Assembly: GCA_024234365.1 (NCBI GenBank)
Contig: JACKOK010000003.1
Span: forward strand, 62,001-126,000
Length of the DNA: 64,000 bases
Direction: 5' to 3'
Origin: Pseudomonadales bacterium
GTDB taxonomy: Bacteria; Pseudomonadota; Gammaproteobacteria; Pseudomonadales; Pseudohongiellaceae
Position 1 is the stretch's first letter; every line of letters starts with the position of its first letter. This document shows, piece after piece, positions 1 through 10,698 of this stretch. A program made the position numbers and the translations under genes. The notes below the pieces were generated by a model. The model was not told where the DNA came from and ran no database searches. It was given only the letters and a program-made list of their open reading frames with translations.

Positions 1-1
1 T

Positions 2-280
2 TTGGTATTAGATAACCACTATTTATATGCTTATGATTTACTGTCTGATTCTGGCAAGAAAATTTTCAATGGATTTTTAGAAGAGCTTAGAGGTACAAAT
101 AATTTTGTATATAGTACAACCGATTTCAAGGCTGCTGCGTTACAGTTTCCAGAAGTCGCTAGTGAACTAATGGCAGCACGCTGTGAAGAAATATCTATAA
201 TTGATCTCGAAAAAGTTTCAGAAGGTAGAACTCTCCAAGATGACATAAATATATCGACCTGGAATGGAGTCCAAAAATAA
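2..280 (+). CDS. C-terminal part of an unrecognised protein (cut by window start)
   Basis: An open frame runs in from the window edge and stops at 278-280. The leading TTG at position 2 is only the first readable codon, so the true start is probably upstream. The 92 visible residues show no membrane segment or motif that I recognise. Base composition is clearly AT-richer than the housekeeping genes from uvrA onward and matches the next two genes, so it probably belongs to the same accessory segment. A 42-bp gap separates it from the downstream signal-peptide gene. Function unknown. Confidence 0.55.
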   Translation: MVLDNHYLYAYDLLSDSGKKIFNGFLEELRGTNNFVYSTTDFKAAALQFPEVASELMAARCEEISIIDLEKVSEGRTLQDDINISTWNGVQK

Positions 281-322
281 ACTCAATTTACAAAACAAAC
301 AGTATTCATAGGAATCTATATT

Positions 323-1426
323 ATGAAATCAAGTGCATCCGTATTCTTTCTCCTTCTCTTCCTATCAATCAATTGCTACGGGCTAACTTCATACTGTTAT
401 CACGACGGAGGGTTAACTCCGACCTTGCGTAACATGGGATCGTATACCAATACTGACTATCTATTAGATACTCAGCACGCTATCCGGTCTAGATTATACA
501 GTCCTATTTCTGATACAGATTGGGATATAATAACAATGCAAAGCGGTGGTGGATCAAGGACAGTTTCGCTAGGAGTAACTGGCCAATATGGATCTTGGGT
601 ATTCGATGGAGCTTCCATGAGGGGATTTTACGAAAGTCCCATCTTTTGGGCTGCTCCCGGGTACGAAGAGTGCGACCATACTTTTATAAACAATGAAGTC
701 ACAACGACTTTAACAGTTTCAGATAATACAGTTAAAGCCGGAGATTCTATTACTATCACTTGGAGCGGAGTCAATGCCACGACGTGTACCGCAGCGGGAG
801 AAACTTGGGCCACGTCGGGAACTCTTCCATTGATTGCCACTGAGGATTTGGCGGGCACTCATTACATGACTTGTGTCTATCAAGACGGTTACCCTGAAGG
901 TATACACCTCCACGATAGTGATCAATCTACGCCGTTTACTATGTATGTTACCCCCTCTTGCTATGTGACCTCCGAAGAGATTAACGCTGTTGCTACAATG
1001 TCTTCTTGGTCTATTCTTCCTTACGAACAAGGCATTGAGTTCATATGCAACAGTGACACCATTAGTAATGCCCATTACATCGACTCTTTCAACGCGTGTG
1101 CAGGTTGCCCGCCACAACTCAATGACCCTTGCAAATTGACTTGGCCAGCTAGCCGCACTAATCGGATAGCCGCGGCTCATAGTCACCCATATTTTCAGTT
1201 CGCGTCGGAATACCTGCCATCACCAGGTGTTAGCATAGGATGTTATGGGCCGGATGTAGCATATCCCAACCCGACTTCCGGAGATTTAGTCAGCATAAAT
1301 GCTGGTGCAGAACAATTTAGCGATTACGACTATGCGTCCACTTCAGCTTTAGGGGGTTCTATATATTTGAAGACTCCTACTGGAGTCATGAAGAAGTATG
1401 ATGGAACGATAACGGTGCTGCCATGA
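323..1426 (+). CDS. secreted protein with Ig-like domain and JAMM/DUF4329-like C-terminal domain
   Basis: The 367-residue product starts with a signal peptide (about residues 1-20, hydrophobic FFLLLFLSI core). Residues ~126-210 resemble the bacterial Ig-like module with VKAGDSITITWS and a pair of Cys around NATTC...TC. The C-terminal ~100 residues carry HSHP at 286-289 and TSGD at 318-321 and end in a strand containing TPTGVMKKY. This arrangement (HxHP, then SxxD or SxD, then a strand with a small Gly loop) recalls JAMM metallopeptidases and DUF4329 domains. E239 could be the general acid/base, but this is inference. Several Cys residues suit an oxidising periplasm or exterior. It overlaps the next gene by 4 bp (ATGA), so the two are probably co-translated. 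Codon use is AT-rich compared with the chromosome. Peptidase activity is not established. Confidence 0.7.
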   Translation: MKSSASVFFLLLFLSINCYGLTSYCYHDGGLTPTLRNMGSYTNTDYLLDTQHAIRSRLYSPISDTDWDIITMQSGGGSRTVSLGVTGQYGSWVFDGASMRGFYESPIFWAAPGYEECDHTFINNEVTTTLTVSDNTVKAGDSITITWSGVNATTCTAAGETWATSGTLPLIATEDLAGTHYMTCVYQDGYPEGIHLHDSDQSTPFTMYVTPSCYVTSEEINAVATMSSWSILPYEQGIEFICNSDTISNAHYIDSFNACAGCPPQLNDPCKLTWPASRTNRIAAAHSHPYFQFASEYLPSPGVSIGCYGPDVAYPNPTSGDLVSINAGAEQFSDYDYASTSALGGSIYLKTPTGVMKKYDGTITVLP

Positions 1427-2667
1427 AATATTCTTTCAAATACTTAATACCAATAAGAATCTGCAAATTGGTCATGTTGCTCGTCGTAATTCCGGAGGCT
1501 GTGCATGCTCAGCCTCAAACATGCTCCGTTTCTGATCTCTCCTGCTTAGATAATAGTCACGTTCAGGCATGTAAAGTAGGAGAAAAGGCAATTGAATCGT
1601 GCCTATCTTGGCTGAACTTGTTACAGGAGCTGATTGGAGATAATCCATTAGTTACCGAACTGCATATCGTAAAGGGGTTTGCACACTATTCCCTGTATGA
1701 AAGGCTAAGACATTCTGACTCTGAGCTCTCTGGGATGCACAAAGATCTGGCTAAGAATGCATTTTATACTGCTCATACTATTGATGAGGCCAGTGTCCAA
1801 GCAATGCGAGGCTTGAGCAATACTTCTGAAACGATTGACGATGTGATGCTATGGAACAATCGAATTATGAAGGTGGACCCGTCCGATAATATTGCAGCGC
1901 GAACGATTTCCTCGTTGATTATTCAAGAGAAAGGACAGCAGGGTTACATTGATGCAGCGAACCTTCTGGCTAAGAATTATTCAATTATGGAAGATGGCTC
2001 AGCAAAGTGGGCATTAGCAGAGAGGATTGTAGATTACCTAGAGCATTCAACGGAAGAAAGACAACTTGAAAGGTTTCGACAGCAGGTAGCAGATGACGCT
2101 GCCGTGAATCAAATCTATAGCGTTAGAAATGAAGATGTAATTGAGAATACGGATATGGTTCTGACCATGGTTTCGACTTCATGTAACGCGTCTATCATGA
2201 CAATACTTAGTGATGATTATTGTGTAGCTGGGGTTCAAGAAGTTCTAAAAACACAAGGAGTCACTGAGATGTCTTGGGAAGTCGCTCATTTGGATAGATT
2301 TCTTTTTTCTGTAAATAGTTTAATACTTTTTATGCCATCAGAGAACTTGAACTCCTCAGGTGTTGAATTCGAATTGGAGGAGTGGATCAATTCATTGATT
2401 GATCAAGGCACGGAAACCGGTTCGTTGTATCAAATGTACCAGTATTTAGTTCGTGATGAGCCACAACGTGCTTTGACCGCATCTCTAAGGGCTGTAGAAC
2501 TGGAACCTGAGCGGGGAGACTATCAGTTAATGGCCGGAAAATGGCTTCTGCAACAGGGTCAGATTGAGTTGGGAATAGATTATTTGGAGAAAGCCAAGCA
2601 GTACCTTCCCTCTACAAGACACCAGGGCATAGACAGGCAAATTCAGGATGCGCTAGGCCAATTGTAG
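1423..2667 (+). CDS. secreted helical-repeat (TPR-like) protein, unknown role
   Basis: The 414-residue product has an N-terminal hydrophobic segment ending near AVHAQ, which looks like a signal peptide. The body is helical. The last ~90 residues look TPR-like: a run around RALTASLRAVELEPERGDYQ and a final helix pair that includes LGIDYLEKAKQYLP. Its start codon overlaps the stop of the JAMM-like gene, so the two likely form one transcript and may work together, for example as a secreted effector and a partner. Composition is AT-rich like its neighbour. I do not recognise an orthologue. It ends just before the transposase remnant and uvrA. Confidence 0.65.
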   Translation: MKYSFKYLIPIRICKLVMLLVVIPEAVHAQPQTCSVSDLSCLDNSHVQACKVGEKAIESCLSWLNLLQELIGDNPLVTELHIVKGFAHYSLYERLRHSDSELSGMHKDLAKNAFYTAHTIDEASVQAMRGLSNTSETIDDVMLWNNRIMKVDPSDNIAARTISSLIIQEKGQQGYIDAANLLAKNYSIMEDGSAKWALAERIVDYLEHSTEERQLERFRQQVADDAAVNQIYSVRNEDVIENTDMVLTMVSTSCNASIMTILSDDYCVAGVQEVLKTQGVTEMSWEVAHLDRFLFSVNSLILFMPSENLNSSGVEFELEEWINSLIDQGTETGSLYQMYQYLVRDEPQRALTASLRAVELEPERGDYQLMAGKWLLQQGQIELGIDYLEKAKQYLPSTRHQGIDRQIQDALGQL

Positions 2668-2676
2668 TGAGGTGTG

Positions 2677-2799
2677 CTGAAAGTTAACTTCAGTCAGTCG
2701 GCCCACTTTGTAGCGGCCAATACGAAAGCCAAGTTCGCGCATCATCTCCACCAGCGTTCGTGTGCCCGCGGAGTGACGACTGAGGTTGAACAACTCCTT
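2677..2799 (-). pseudogene. IS3-family transposase fragment (orfB remnant)
   Basis: About 41 codons on the minus strand read KELFNLSRHSAGTRTLVEMM followed by RELGFRIGRYKVGRL. This matches the HTH_21-type segment upstream of the DDE domain in IS3-family OrfB proteins, which typically reads SRGSAGSRTLV...IGRYKVRRLM. The match is lost after RL, and no DDE domain, start codon or terminal repeats are present. It sits between the AT-rich genes and the end of uvrA, so it probably marks an old insertion or deletion at the island boundary. Confidence 0.6.
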
Positions 2800-2824
2800 G
2801 CCACAAAAAAGCACACCCAAATAA

Positions 2825-5656
<2,832 letters not shown>

Positions 5657-5843
5657 GGACGACTCGCTATCGCTGCTGGCGGAGTGAAACCGGGGATTAT
5701 CGTCAATCTTGTCTGCAGGCGCAAAGCGCGCGGCAAAAAATCTGTTACTGGTGCTATGCTTGCGGTAGTGCGGTAGACTACAGCGCTTACAGTATTGAGG
5801 CACGCGAGTGAGTCGCGGGCGAACAGACAAATCGGAGGGTAAG

Positions 5844-6326
5844 GTGGCGAGCAGAGGCGTAAACAAGGTCATTCTGGTGGGAAATTGCGGTGCGGATCCG
5901 GAGACGCGATACCTCCCCAGTGGCGGTGCCGTGAGCAATGTGACGCTGGCGACCAGCGAAACCTGGAAGGACAAGAACACCGGGCAGCCCCAGGAAAAGA
6001 CCGAGTGGCACCGGGTGGTGTTCTTCAACCGCCTGGCGGAAATCGTCAACGAGTACGTCAAGAAGGGCTCCAAGCTTTACATCGAGGGCAGCCTGCGTAC
6101 CCGTTCCTGGGAGCAGGACGGCATCAAGCGCTATGCCACCGAGATCGTGGCCAACGAGATGCAGATGCTGGACTCCCGTGGCTCCTCGGGCGCAGGTCAG
6201 TACGACAATCAGTACAACCAGGATTCCGCGCCGAACTCCTACAGCAGCCGTGCGCCTGAACCGGCCCAGCCCAAGCCTTCCGCTCCGTCCAATTTTGACA
6301 ACTTCGACGACGATATCCCGTTCTGA
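5844..6326 (+). CDS. ssb: single-stranded DNA-binding protein
   Basis: Binds ssDNA during replication, repair and recombination. The 160-residue product has the OB fold (residues ~3-110, with NKVILVGNCGADPETRYLPS and WHRVVFFNRLAEI). A Gly/Gln/Pro-rich linker follows, then the acidic tip DDDIPF that recruits partner proteins. I chose GTG at 5844 because it follows GGAGGG with good spacing and gives the usual MASRGVNKVIL N-terminus. The open frame reaches 12 codons further upstream without an equally good site. Divergent from uvrA; the 187 bp between them should hold both promoters. Confidence 0.96.
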   Translation: MASRGVNKVILVGNCGADPETRYLPSGGAVSNVTLATSETWKDKNTGQPQEKTEWHRVVFFNRLAEIVNEYVKKGSKLYIEGSLRTRSWEQDGIKRYATEIVANEMQMLDSRGSSGAGQYDNQYNQDSAPNSYSSRAPEPAQPKPSAPSNFDNFDDDIPF

Positions 6327-6362
6327 TAGCACAGGGTCATTGATACAGGGTACGCGGGAAAG

Positions 6363-7283
6363 GTGAAGCTCTTAATTGCAGGTGCCGAGAGTCCGATCGG
6401 CGTGGAGTTGTGCAAACTGCTGAAGCAGCGGGGCGTGGACTATGTTGCGCCCGAATCCGGCAAACTGGACCCGCGGGATTCGCTGCAGGTGGCGCGCGTC
6501 CTGACCCGCTGCAGCCCCGACCAGGTCATCAATCTTGCCTCTTTCGCGGCCGGCAGCCAGTTGGCGATTCAGGCGGCAGAGGCAGACCCGGACGCCTGCG
6601 AGCTGATCAATCATGCCCAGCCCTCGGTGCTGGCCCAGGCCTGCGATCACCTGAATATTCCGCTGCTGCATCTGTCCACTGCCTATGTGTTCAGCGGCGA
6701 CAAGAAGCTGGGCTATAACGAGCTGGATGTGGTCAAACCGGTAGGCGTTTATGGCGCCAGCAGCCTGCGCGGCGAGGAAGCCATCATTGCCGGGCTTGAG
6801 AAATATGTCATTCTGCGCACCGGCTGGGTGTTTGGTCAGGGCCAGGATGAAATGATCCGGCAATGGATCAGCCAGGCACGCGACAACGAAGGCGCGGTGA
6901 CGGTGCTGCGGCGCAAGTTCAGCCCCACGCCCACCGAAGACGTGGCCCGTGTGCTGCTTGCCATGGCTTTGCAGGTGGATTGTCAGGCCAATGTCTGGGG
7001 CACCTACCATTACTGCGGGCTGGAAACCAAGCGGGAGAGCGAGTTTGTGCAGCATGTGCTCAAGCTGGCGGCCCAGCACGATGAGAGCATCTACAAACTG
7101 TTGGATCACCTGAGCCTGAATCTTGTGCGTGCCGATCCGCCCGAGATCGCCAATACCACGCTCGCCACCAAAAAGATTTTCGATACCTTTGGCATCAAGC
7201 AGCGTTCCTGGCACGGCAGCCTGCAGGCCCTGATCAAGAGCCAGCACAAGAACCCGGCGCTGGAATCCGCCACAGGGGCCTGA
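6363..7283 (+). CDS. RmlD-like NAD(P)-dependent sugar-nucleotide reductase family protein
   Basis: 306 residues, extended SDR fold of the RmlD (dTDP-4-dehydrorhamnose reductase) substrate-binding family. The N-terminal nucleotide motif reads GAESPIG. The active-site region is STAYVFSG followed by YGASSLRGE, where the Tyr and Lys/Arg positions are loosely kept. GTWVFGQ-like and PTPTEDVARV segments are also typical. GTG start at 6363 with AAAGG just upstream. It is not in a rhamnose cluster: it lies between ssb and moeA. The substrate is therefore unknown, and the name RmlD would overstate it. Confidence 0.8.
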   Translation: MKLLIAGAESPIGVELCKLLKQRGVDYVAPESGKLDPRDSLQVARVLTRCSPDQVINLASFAAGSQLAIQAAEADPDACELINHAQPSVLAQACDHLNIPLLHLSTAYVFSGDKKLGYNELDVVKPVGVYGASSLRGEEAIIAGLEKYVILRTGWVFGQGQDEMIRQWISQARDNEGAVTVLRRKFSPTPTEDVARVLLAMALQVDCQANVWGTYHYCGLETKRESEFVQHVLKLAAQHDESIYKLLDHLSLNLVRADPPEIANTTLATKKIFDTFGIKQRSWHGSLQALIKSQHKNPALESATGA

Positions 7284-7303
7284 GCCCCGTCAGGAGTGCC
7301 CTC

Positions 7304-8530
7304 GTGAATGCAACGCAAACTCTCACCCCGATCGATCAGGCCCTGAAGCAGATTCTGGCCGGGCTGCGCCCTGTGATTGGCAGCGAGCGCGTGGCGCTGG
7401 AAGCGGCGCTGCACCGCGTGCTGGCCAGGCCCCTGCGTGCCACGATCGATGTGCCCGGCTACGACAACAGTGGCATGGATGGCTATGCGCTGAATAGTCA
7501 GTCCCTGGCGAGGGGGCAGTTGCGCTTTCCCGTGAGTCAACGCATTGCCGCCGGCCATATGGGCAGCCCCTTGATGGCGGGGACGGCGGCGCGCATCTTT
7601 ACCGGGGCACCGATCCCGCCCGGAGCCGATGCCGTGGTGATGCAGGAAAACTGCCGTGTGGACGGCGATTTTGTGGAAATCCTGCAAACCGTTTATGCCG
7701 GTGAGAACGTGCGCCGGGCGGGCGCGGATGTAGCGGTGGGGGAGCAGTTGTTTCCTGCCGGTCATCGTCTGCGGGCACCCGATCTGGGGCTTCTGGCAAG
7801 CGTGGGAACCCTGGAGGTCGAGGTGCGGCGCCCCTTGCGTGTGGCACTGTTGACGACCGGAGACGAGTTGGTGCGACCGGGGCAGCGCCTGCAGCCGGGG
7901 CAGATCTACAACTCCAATTTCTATATGGTCAGCGGCATGCTGCGCGAGCTGGGCCATGAGGTCATCGACTGCGGTATTGTGCAGGACAATCTACAGGCCA
8001 CACGGGAGGCATTGCTGGCCGCCGCACAGACTGCGGACTGCATCATCAGCAGTGGCGGGGTGTCGGTCGGAGAGGAGGATCATGTGCGTCACGCGGTGGA
8101 AGACACCGGGCGGCTCGCCTTCTGGAAACTTGCCATCAAACCGGGCAAACCCTTTGCCTTTGGAGAGGTGGGGGACACGCCCTTTTTTGGTCTGCCCGGC
8201 AACCCGGTGTCCTCATTCATCAATTTTGCGCTGGTCGTGCGTCCCTGTCTGGAGCGGCTTGCCGGGGGGCTGGGCAAACCTGCATTGCCTCTGTCACTGC
8301 CGGTGGATTTCGAGCGGCCACTTTCGGGTATCCGTCAGGAGTATCTGCGGGTGCGCTGCATCAGTGAGCGCGGGCAGCTGCGCATGCAGCTCACGGGAGA
8401 TCAGAGTTCCGGTGTCCTGTCCTCGGTCAGTCATTGCGATGGCCTGGCGGTGGTGCCTGCGCAGAGCGCGGTGAGGCGTGGGGACGTGTTGAGATTCCTG
8501 CCATTAAGTGCGATAGTCGGCCTCGATTGA
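7304..8530 (+). CDS. moeA: molybdopterin molybdenumtransferase MoeA
   Basis: Inserts molybdate into adenylylated molybdopterin to finish the molybdenum cofactor. The 408-residue product has the MoeA hallmarks VPGYDNSGMDGYAL near residue 50, FTGAPIPPGADAVVMQE, the MoCF-binding core LLTTGDELV...GQIYNSN and SSGGVSVGEEDHV, PGKPFAFG, and the FFGLPGNPVS loop. GTG start at 7304 with CAGGAG upstream. No other moa/moe/mob gene is in the window, so it is an isolated member of the pathway. It is 20 bp after the RmlD-like gene and may share its transcript. Confidence 0.96.
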   Translation: MNATQTLTPIDQALKQILAGLRPVIGSERVALEAALHRVLARPLRATIDVPGYDNSGMDGYALNSQSLARGQLRFPVSQRIAAGHMGSPLMAGTAARIFTGAPIPPGADAVVMQENCRVDGDFVEILQTVYAGENVRRAGADVAVGEQLFPAGHRLRAPDLGLLASVGTLEVEVRRPLRVALLTTGDELVRPGQRLQPGQIYNSNFYMVSGMLRELGHEVIDCGIVQDNLQATREALLAAAQTADCIISSGGVSVGEEDHVRHAVEDTGRLAFWKLAIKPGKPFAFGEVGDTPFFGLPGNPVSSFINFALVVRPCLERLAGGLGKPALPLSLPVDFERPLSGIRQEYLRVRCISERGQLRMQLTGDQSSGVLSSVSHCDGLAVVPAQSAVRRGDVLRFLPLSAIVGLD

Positions 8531-8572
8531 AACAACGCATCCCGGTACCCGTTGCCGGAGCGAGAAGCTACC

Positions 8573-9325
8573 GTGAAAAGTCTCATGATCAATTTCCCCT
8601 CTCTGCGCAGACTGTCTGCACTGGGCCTGTTGCTGCTCGTTGCCTGCCAGGCTCCGCAGGCCCCGCGGGTTGTCAGTCTGCCCGAGCCAGAACCCGCACC
8701 TGTTGTCGAAGAATTTGATGAGGCGGCAGCACAGGAGGCGTTTGAGGAACAGCTGCGTTATCAGCGCATCCTCGCGGACTGGTTGTATGAGGGAATCAAG
8801 GCCTTGAACGCCAATCGCCTGCTGACGCCTCCCGACAGCAGCGCACACGCCTATTTCAGCCGGGTGCTGGCCATCGAACCCGAAAATGCGGTTGCCCTGC
8901 AGGGGATTCAGGACATCGTGGTCAAATATCTGCAATTGGCCGAACAGGCCGGGCGCCAGGGGCAGTTCGACAGCGCCAAGGACTATCTGCGCAAGGCGGA
9001 GCAGGTGGACATCAAGCACCCCGGTATTGACCCGGCCTGGGCGCAACTGGAGGCGGAAATGAATTCCACGGACGTGGTGCATCCGATCAATGCCCGCGCC
9101 CTGGCCAGCCAGAGTGAAGACCTGATGGCCGAACTCGGACGCATCGGTGTGCAGGCGCGCGACTCGGGCGCTTTTTTCCTTATTACCGCTCCCAATGACG
9201 CCCAGGCGCGCTGGATCTATGCCCAGATGCAGGCCGCTGTGGTCGGGCATCGTCTGCGCGGCAATATCGAGCTGGGGGATTCACCCACCGTGCGCCTGAT
9301 CATGCCTTCCGGCAGCGATGCCTGA
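8573..9325 (+). CDS. TPR-like outer-membrane or periplasmic lipoprotein, unknown function
   Basis: About 250 residues. The N-terminus has a lipoprotein signal with lipobox LVAC, so it should be lipidated. A Pro/Glu-rich linker follows, then a helical part (YFSRVLAIEPENAVALQGIQ) that reads like TPR units, and a C-terminal domain with the segment DAQARWIYAQMQAAV. GTG at 8573 follows GGAGCGAG, and ATG 8585 is an alternative. The last codons lie next to the DUF2333 gene start, so the two are likely co-expressed. Similar genes next to DUF2333 occur in other gammaproteobacteria, but I know of no assigned function. Confidence 0.75.
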   Translation: MKSLMINFPSLRRLSALGLLLLVACQAPQAPRVVSLPEPEPAPVVEEFDEAAAQEAFEEQLRYQRILADWLYEGIKALNANRLLTPPDSSAHAYFSRVLAIEPENAVALQGIQDIVVKYLQLAEQAGRQGQFDSAKDYLRKAEQVDIKHPGIDPAWAQLEAEMNSTDVVHPINARALASQSEDLMAELGRIGVQARDSGAFFLITAPNDAQARWIYAQMQAAVVGHRLRGNIELGDSPTVRLIMPSGSDA

Positions 9326-9344
9326 GGGAGTAAAGGGTGGCGCC

Positions 9345-10379
9345 ATGACGAGCAATCACCAGAGGAAACAGATTCCCGGTCTGGAAGCCTGGCACTCGAT
9401 GGGCCTGGTGGGCCGCAGCGCGCTTGCCGTGGTGGCTGTTTATCTGTTGGTGATCGTGGTGCTGGGTTTTTACTGGAGCAGTGAGCCGGCCCCATTCTCT
9501 GTTCGTGAGAACATGGAGGAAAAGCTCGCCGGTGCGCAGCCGGTTGTCGGGGCTGCGAGTTCTGCAGCACTGATTCGGGTGGCGGAGACGCTGCTCGACA
9601 AACCGGGTGGCTATCTCAGCAATGACATCACGCTGCCGGGGCTTTACCTGGACAACCTGCCCAACTGGGAGTTCGGGGCACTGGTACAGGTGCGGGATTT
9701 CGCCCGTGCCTTCCGTGAGAATTTCAGCCGTTCCCAGTCGCAGTCCAGTGAGGATGCCGATCTGGTTATCGTGGAACCGCAGTTCAATATGCCGAATGAC
9801 AGCTGGATGTTTCCGGCATCGGAAGCGGAGTATCGACGCGGCATCAATTCCCTGCATTCCTACCTCAGTCGCATCGCCGATCCGCAGGATCAGGACGGGC
9901 AGTTTTATGCCCGTGCCGACAATCTGGCGCGCTGGCTGGTGAACGTGGAGTCGCGGCTGGGCAGCCTGTCCCAGCGGCTCAGCGCCAGTGTGGGGCAGAT
10001 GCAGATGAATACCGACACGGCGGGTGAGACCAGTGCCCAACAGTCCACCAGTGTGCCCGGCGAGCGTGTGGTCAAGACCTCCTATGCCCAGATCGACGAT
10101 GTTTTTTACGAAGCGCGTGGTGCCACCTGGGCACTGATGCATTTTCTGCGCGCCGTGGAAATCGACTTCGATGCAGTGCTGAGGGACAAGAACGCGCTGG
10201 TCAGCGTCCGCCAGATCATCCGGGAACTGGAAGCAAGCCAGCGCACCGTGTTCAGCCCCGTGATTCTCAATGGCAATGGTTTCGGCCTGTTTGCCAATCA
10301 CTCCCTGGTCATGGCGAACTATATTTCCCGCGCCAATGCCGCCATCATCGACCTGCGGGAACTGCTCAATCAGGGCTAG
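9345..10379 (+). CDS. DUF2333 family membrane-anchored protein
   Basis: A 344-residue protein with one N-terminal membrane segment (VVAVYLLVIVVLGFYW) and a long periplasmic part. The latter contains GGYLSNDITLPGLYLDNLPN and WEFGALVQVRDFARAFRENF, both typical of DUF2333. No enzymatic motif is visible. Start choice is open: ATG 9345 has GGGTGG just upstream, while ATG 9318 would overlap the lipoprotein gene and add nine residues. It ends the moeA-side gene group. Confidence 0.82.
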   Translation: MTSNHQRKQIPGLEAWHSMGLVGRSALAVVAVYLLVIVVLGFYWSSEPAPFSVRENMEEKLAGAQPVVGAASSAALIRVAETLLDKPGGYLSNDITLPGLYLDNLPNWEFGALVQVRDFARAFRENFSRSQSQSSEDADLVIVEPQFNMPNDSWMFPASEAEYRRGINSLHSYLSRIADPQDQDGQFYARADNLARWLVNVESRLGSLSQRLSASVGQMQMNTDTAGETSAQQSTSVPGERVVKTSYAQIDDVFYEARGATWALMHFLRAVEIDFDAVLRDKNALVSVRQIIRELEASQRTVFSPVILNGNGFGLFANHSLVMANYISRANAAIIDLRELLNQG

Positions 10380-10698
10380 GGACGTTCGGGTCGACGGATG
10401 CAATTTCGTTAGGGATTTCGATGGCTTGTGTGCTAGAGTGCCGCCCCGAGCTCTGGCCATCCGGCCAGAGGCGTCATCGTTGAGTCTGGTTCAATACGGC
10501 AGACGCCGAATAACAAGCTCCCTCCAGAACCCCAACTGCATGCCGCACTGTGTCAACGACACAAACACTGGCAACGCTGTTCAGCGACCCGAAAGTCGCT
10601 CCCGCTGTCTTATTGAATAATCTGCCAACGTCATCCCGCAGAAACGGGTGTGCGTGCTGGCATGACTGACGCCATTGAGCGTCGCTATCAGGAGTTTC
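10380..10698 (+). other. rhlE leader / intergenic region with a perfect short hairpin
   Basis: 319 bp without a convincing gene. A perfect inverted repeat CTCTGGCC-ATCC-GGCCAGAG occupies 10451-10470. It is not followed by a T tract, so it is a poor intrinsic terminator. It could be a processing or regulatory hairpin in the leader of the RNA helicase gene. No promoter was assigned with confidence. Confidence 0.4.

Noticed and set aside
6363..7283. RmlD as a firm name for the reductase
   Set aside because: No rmlABC partners and only loosely conserved active-site residues; kept as RmlD-like.
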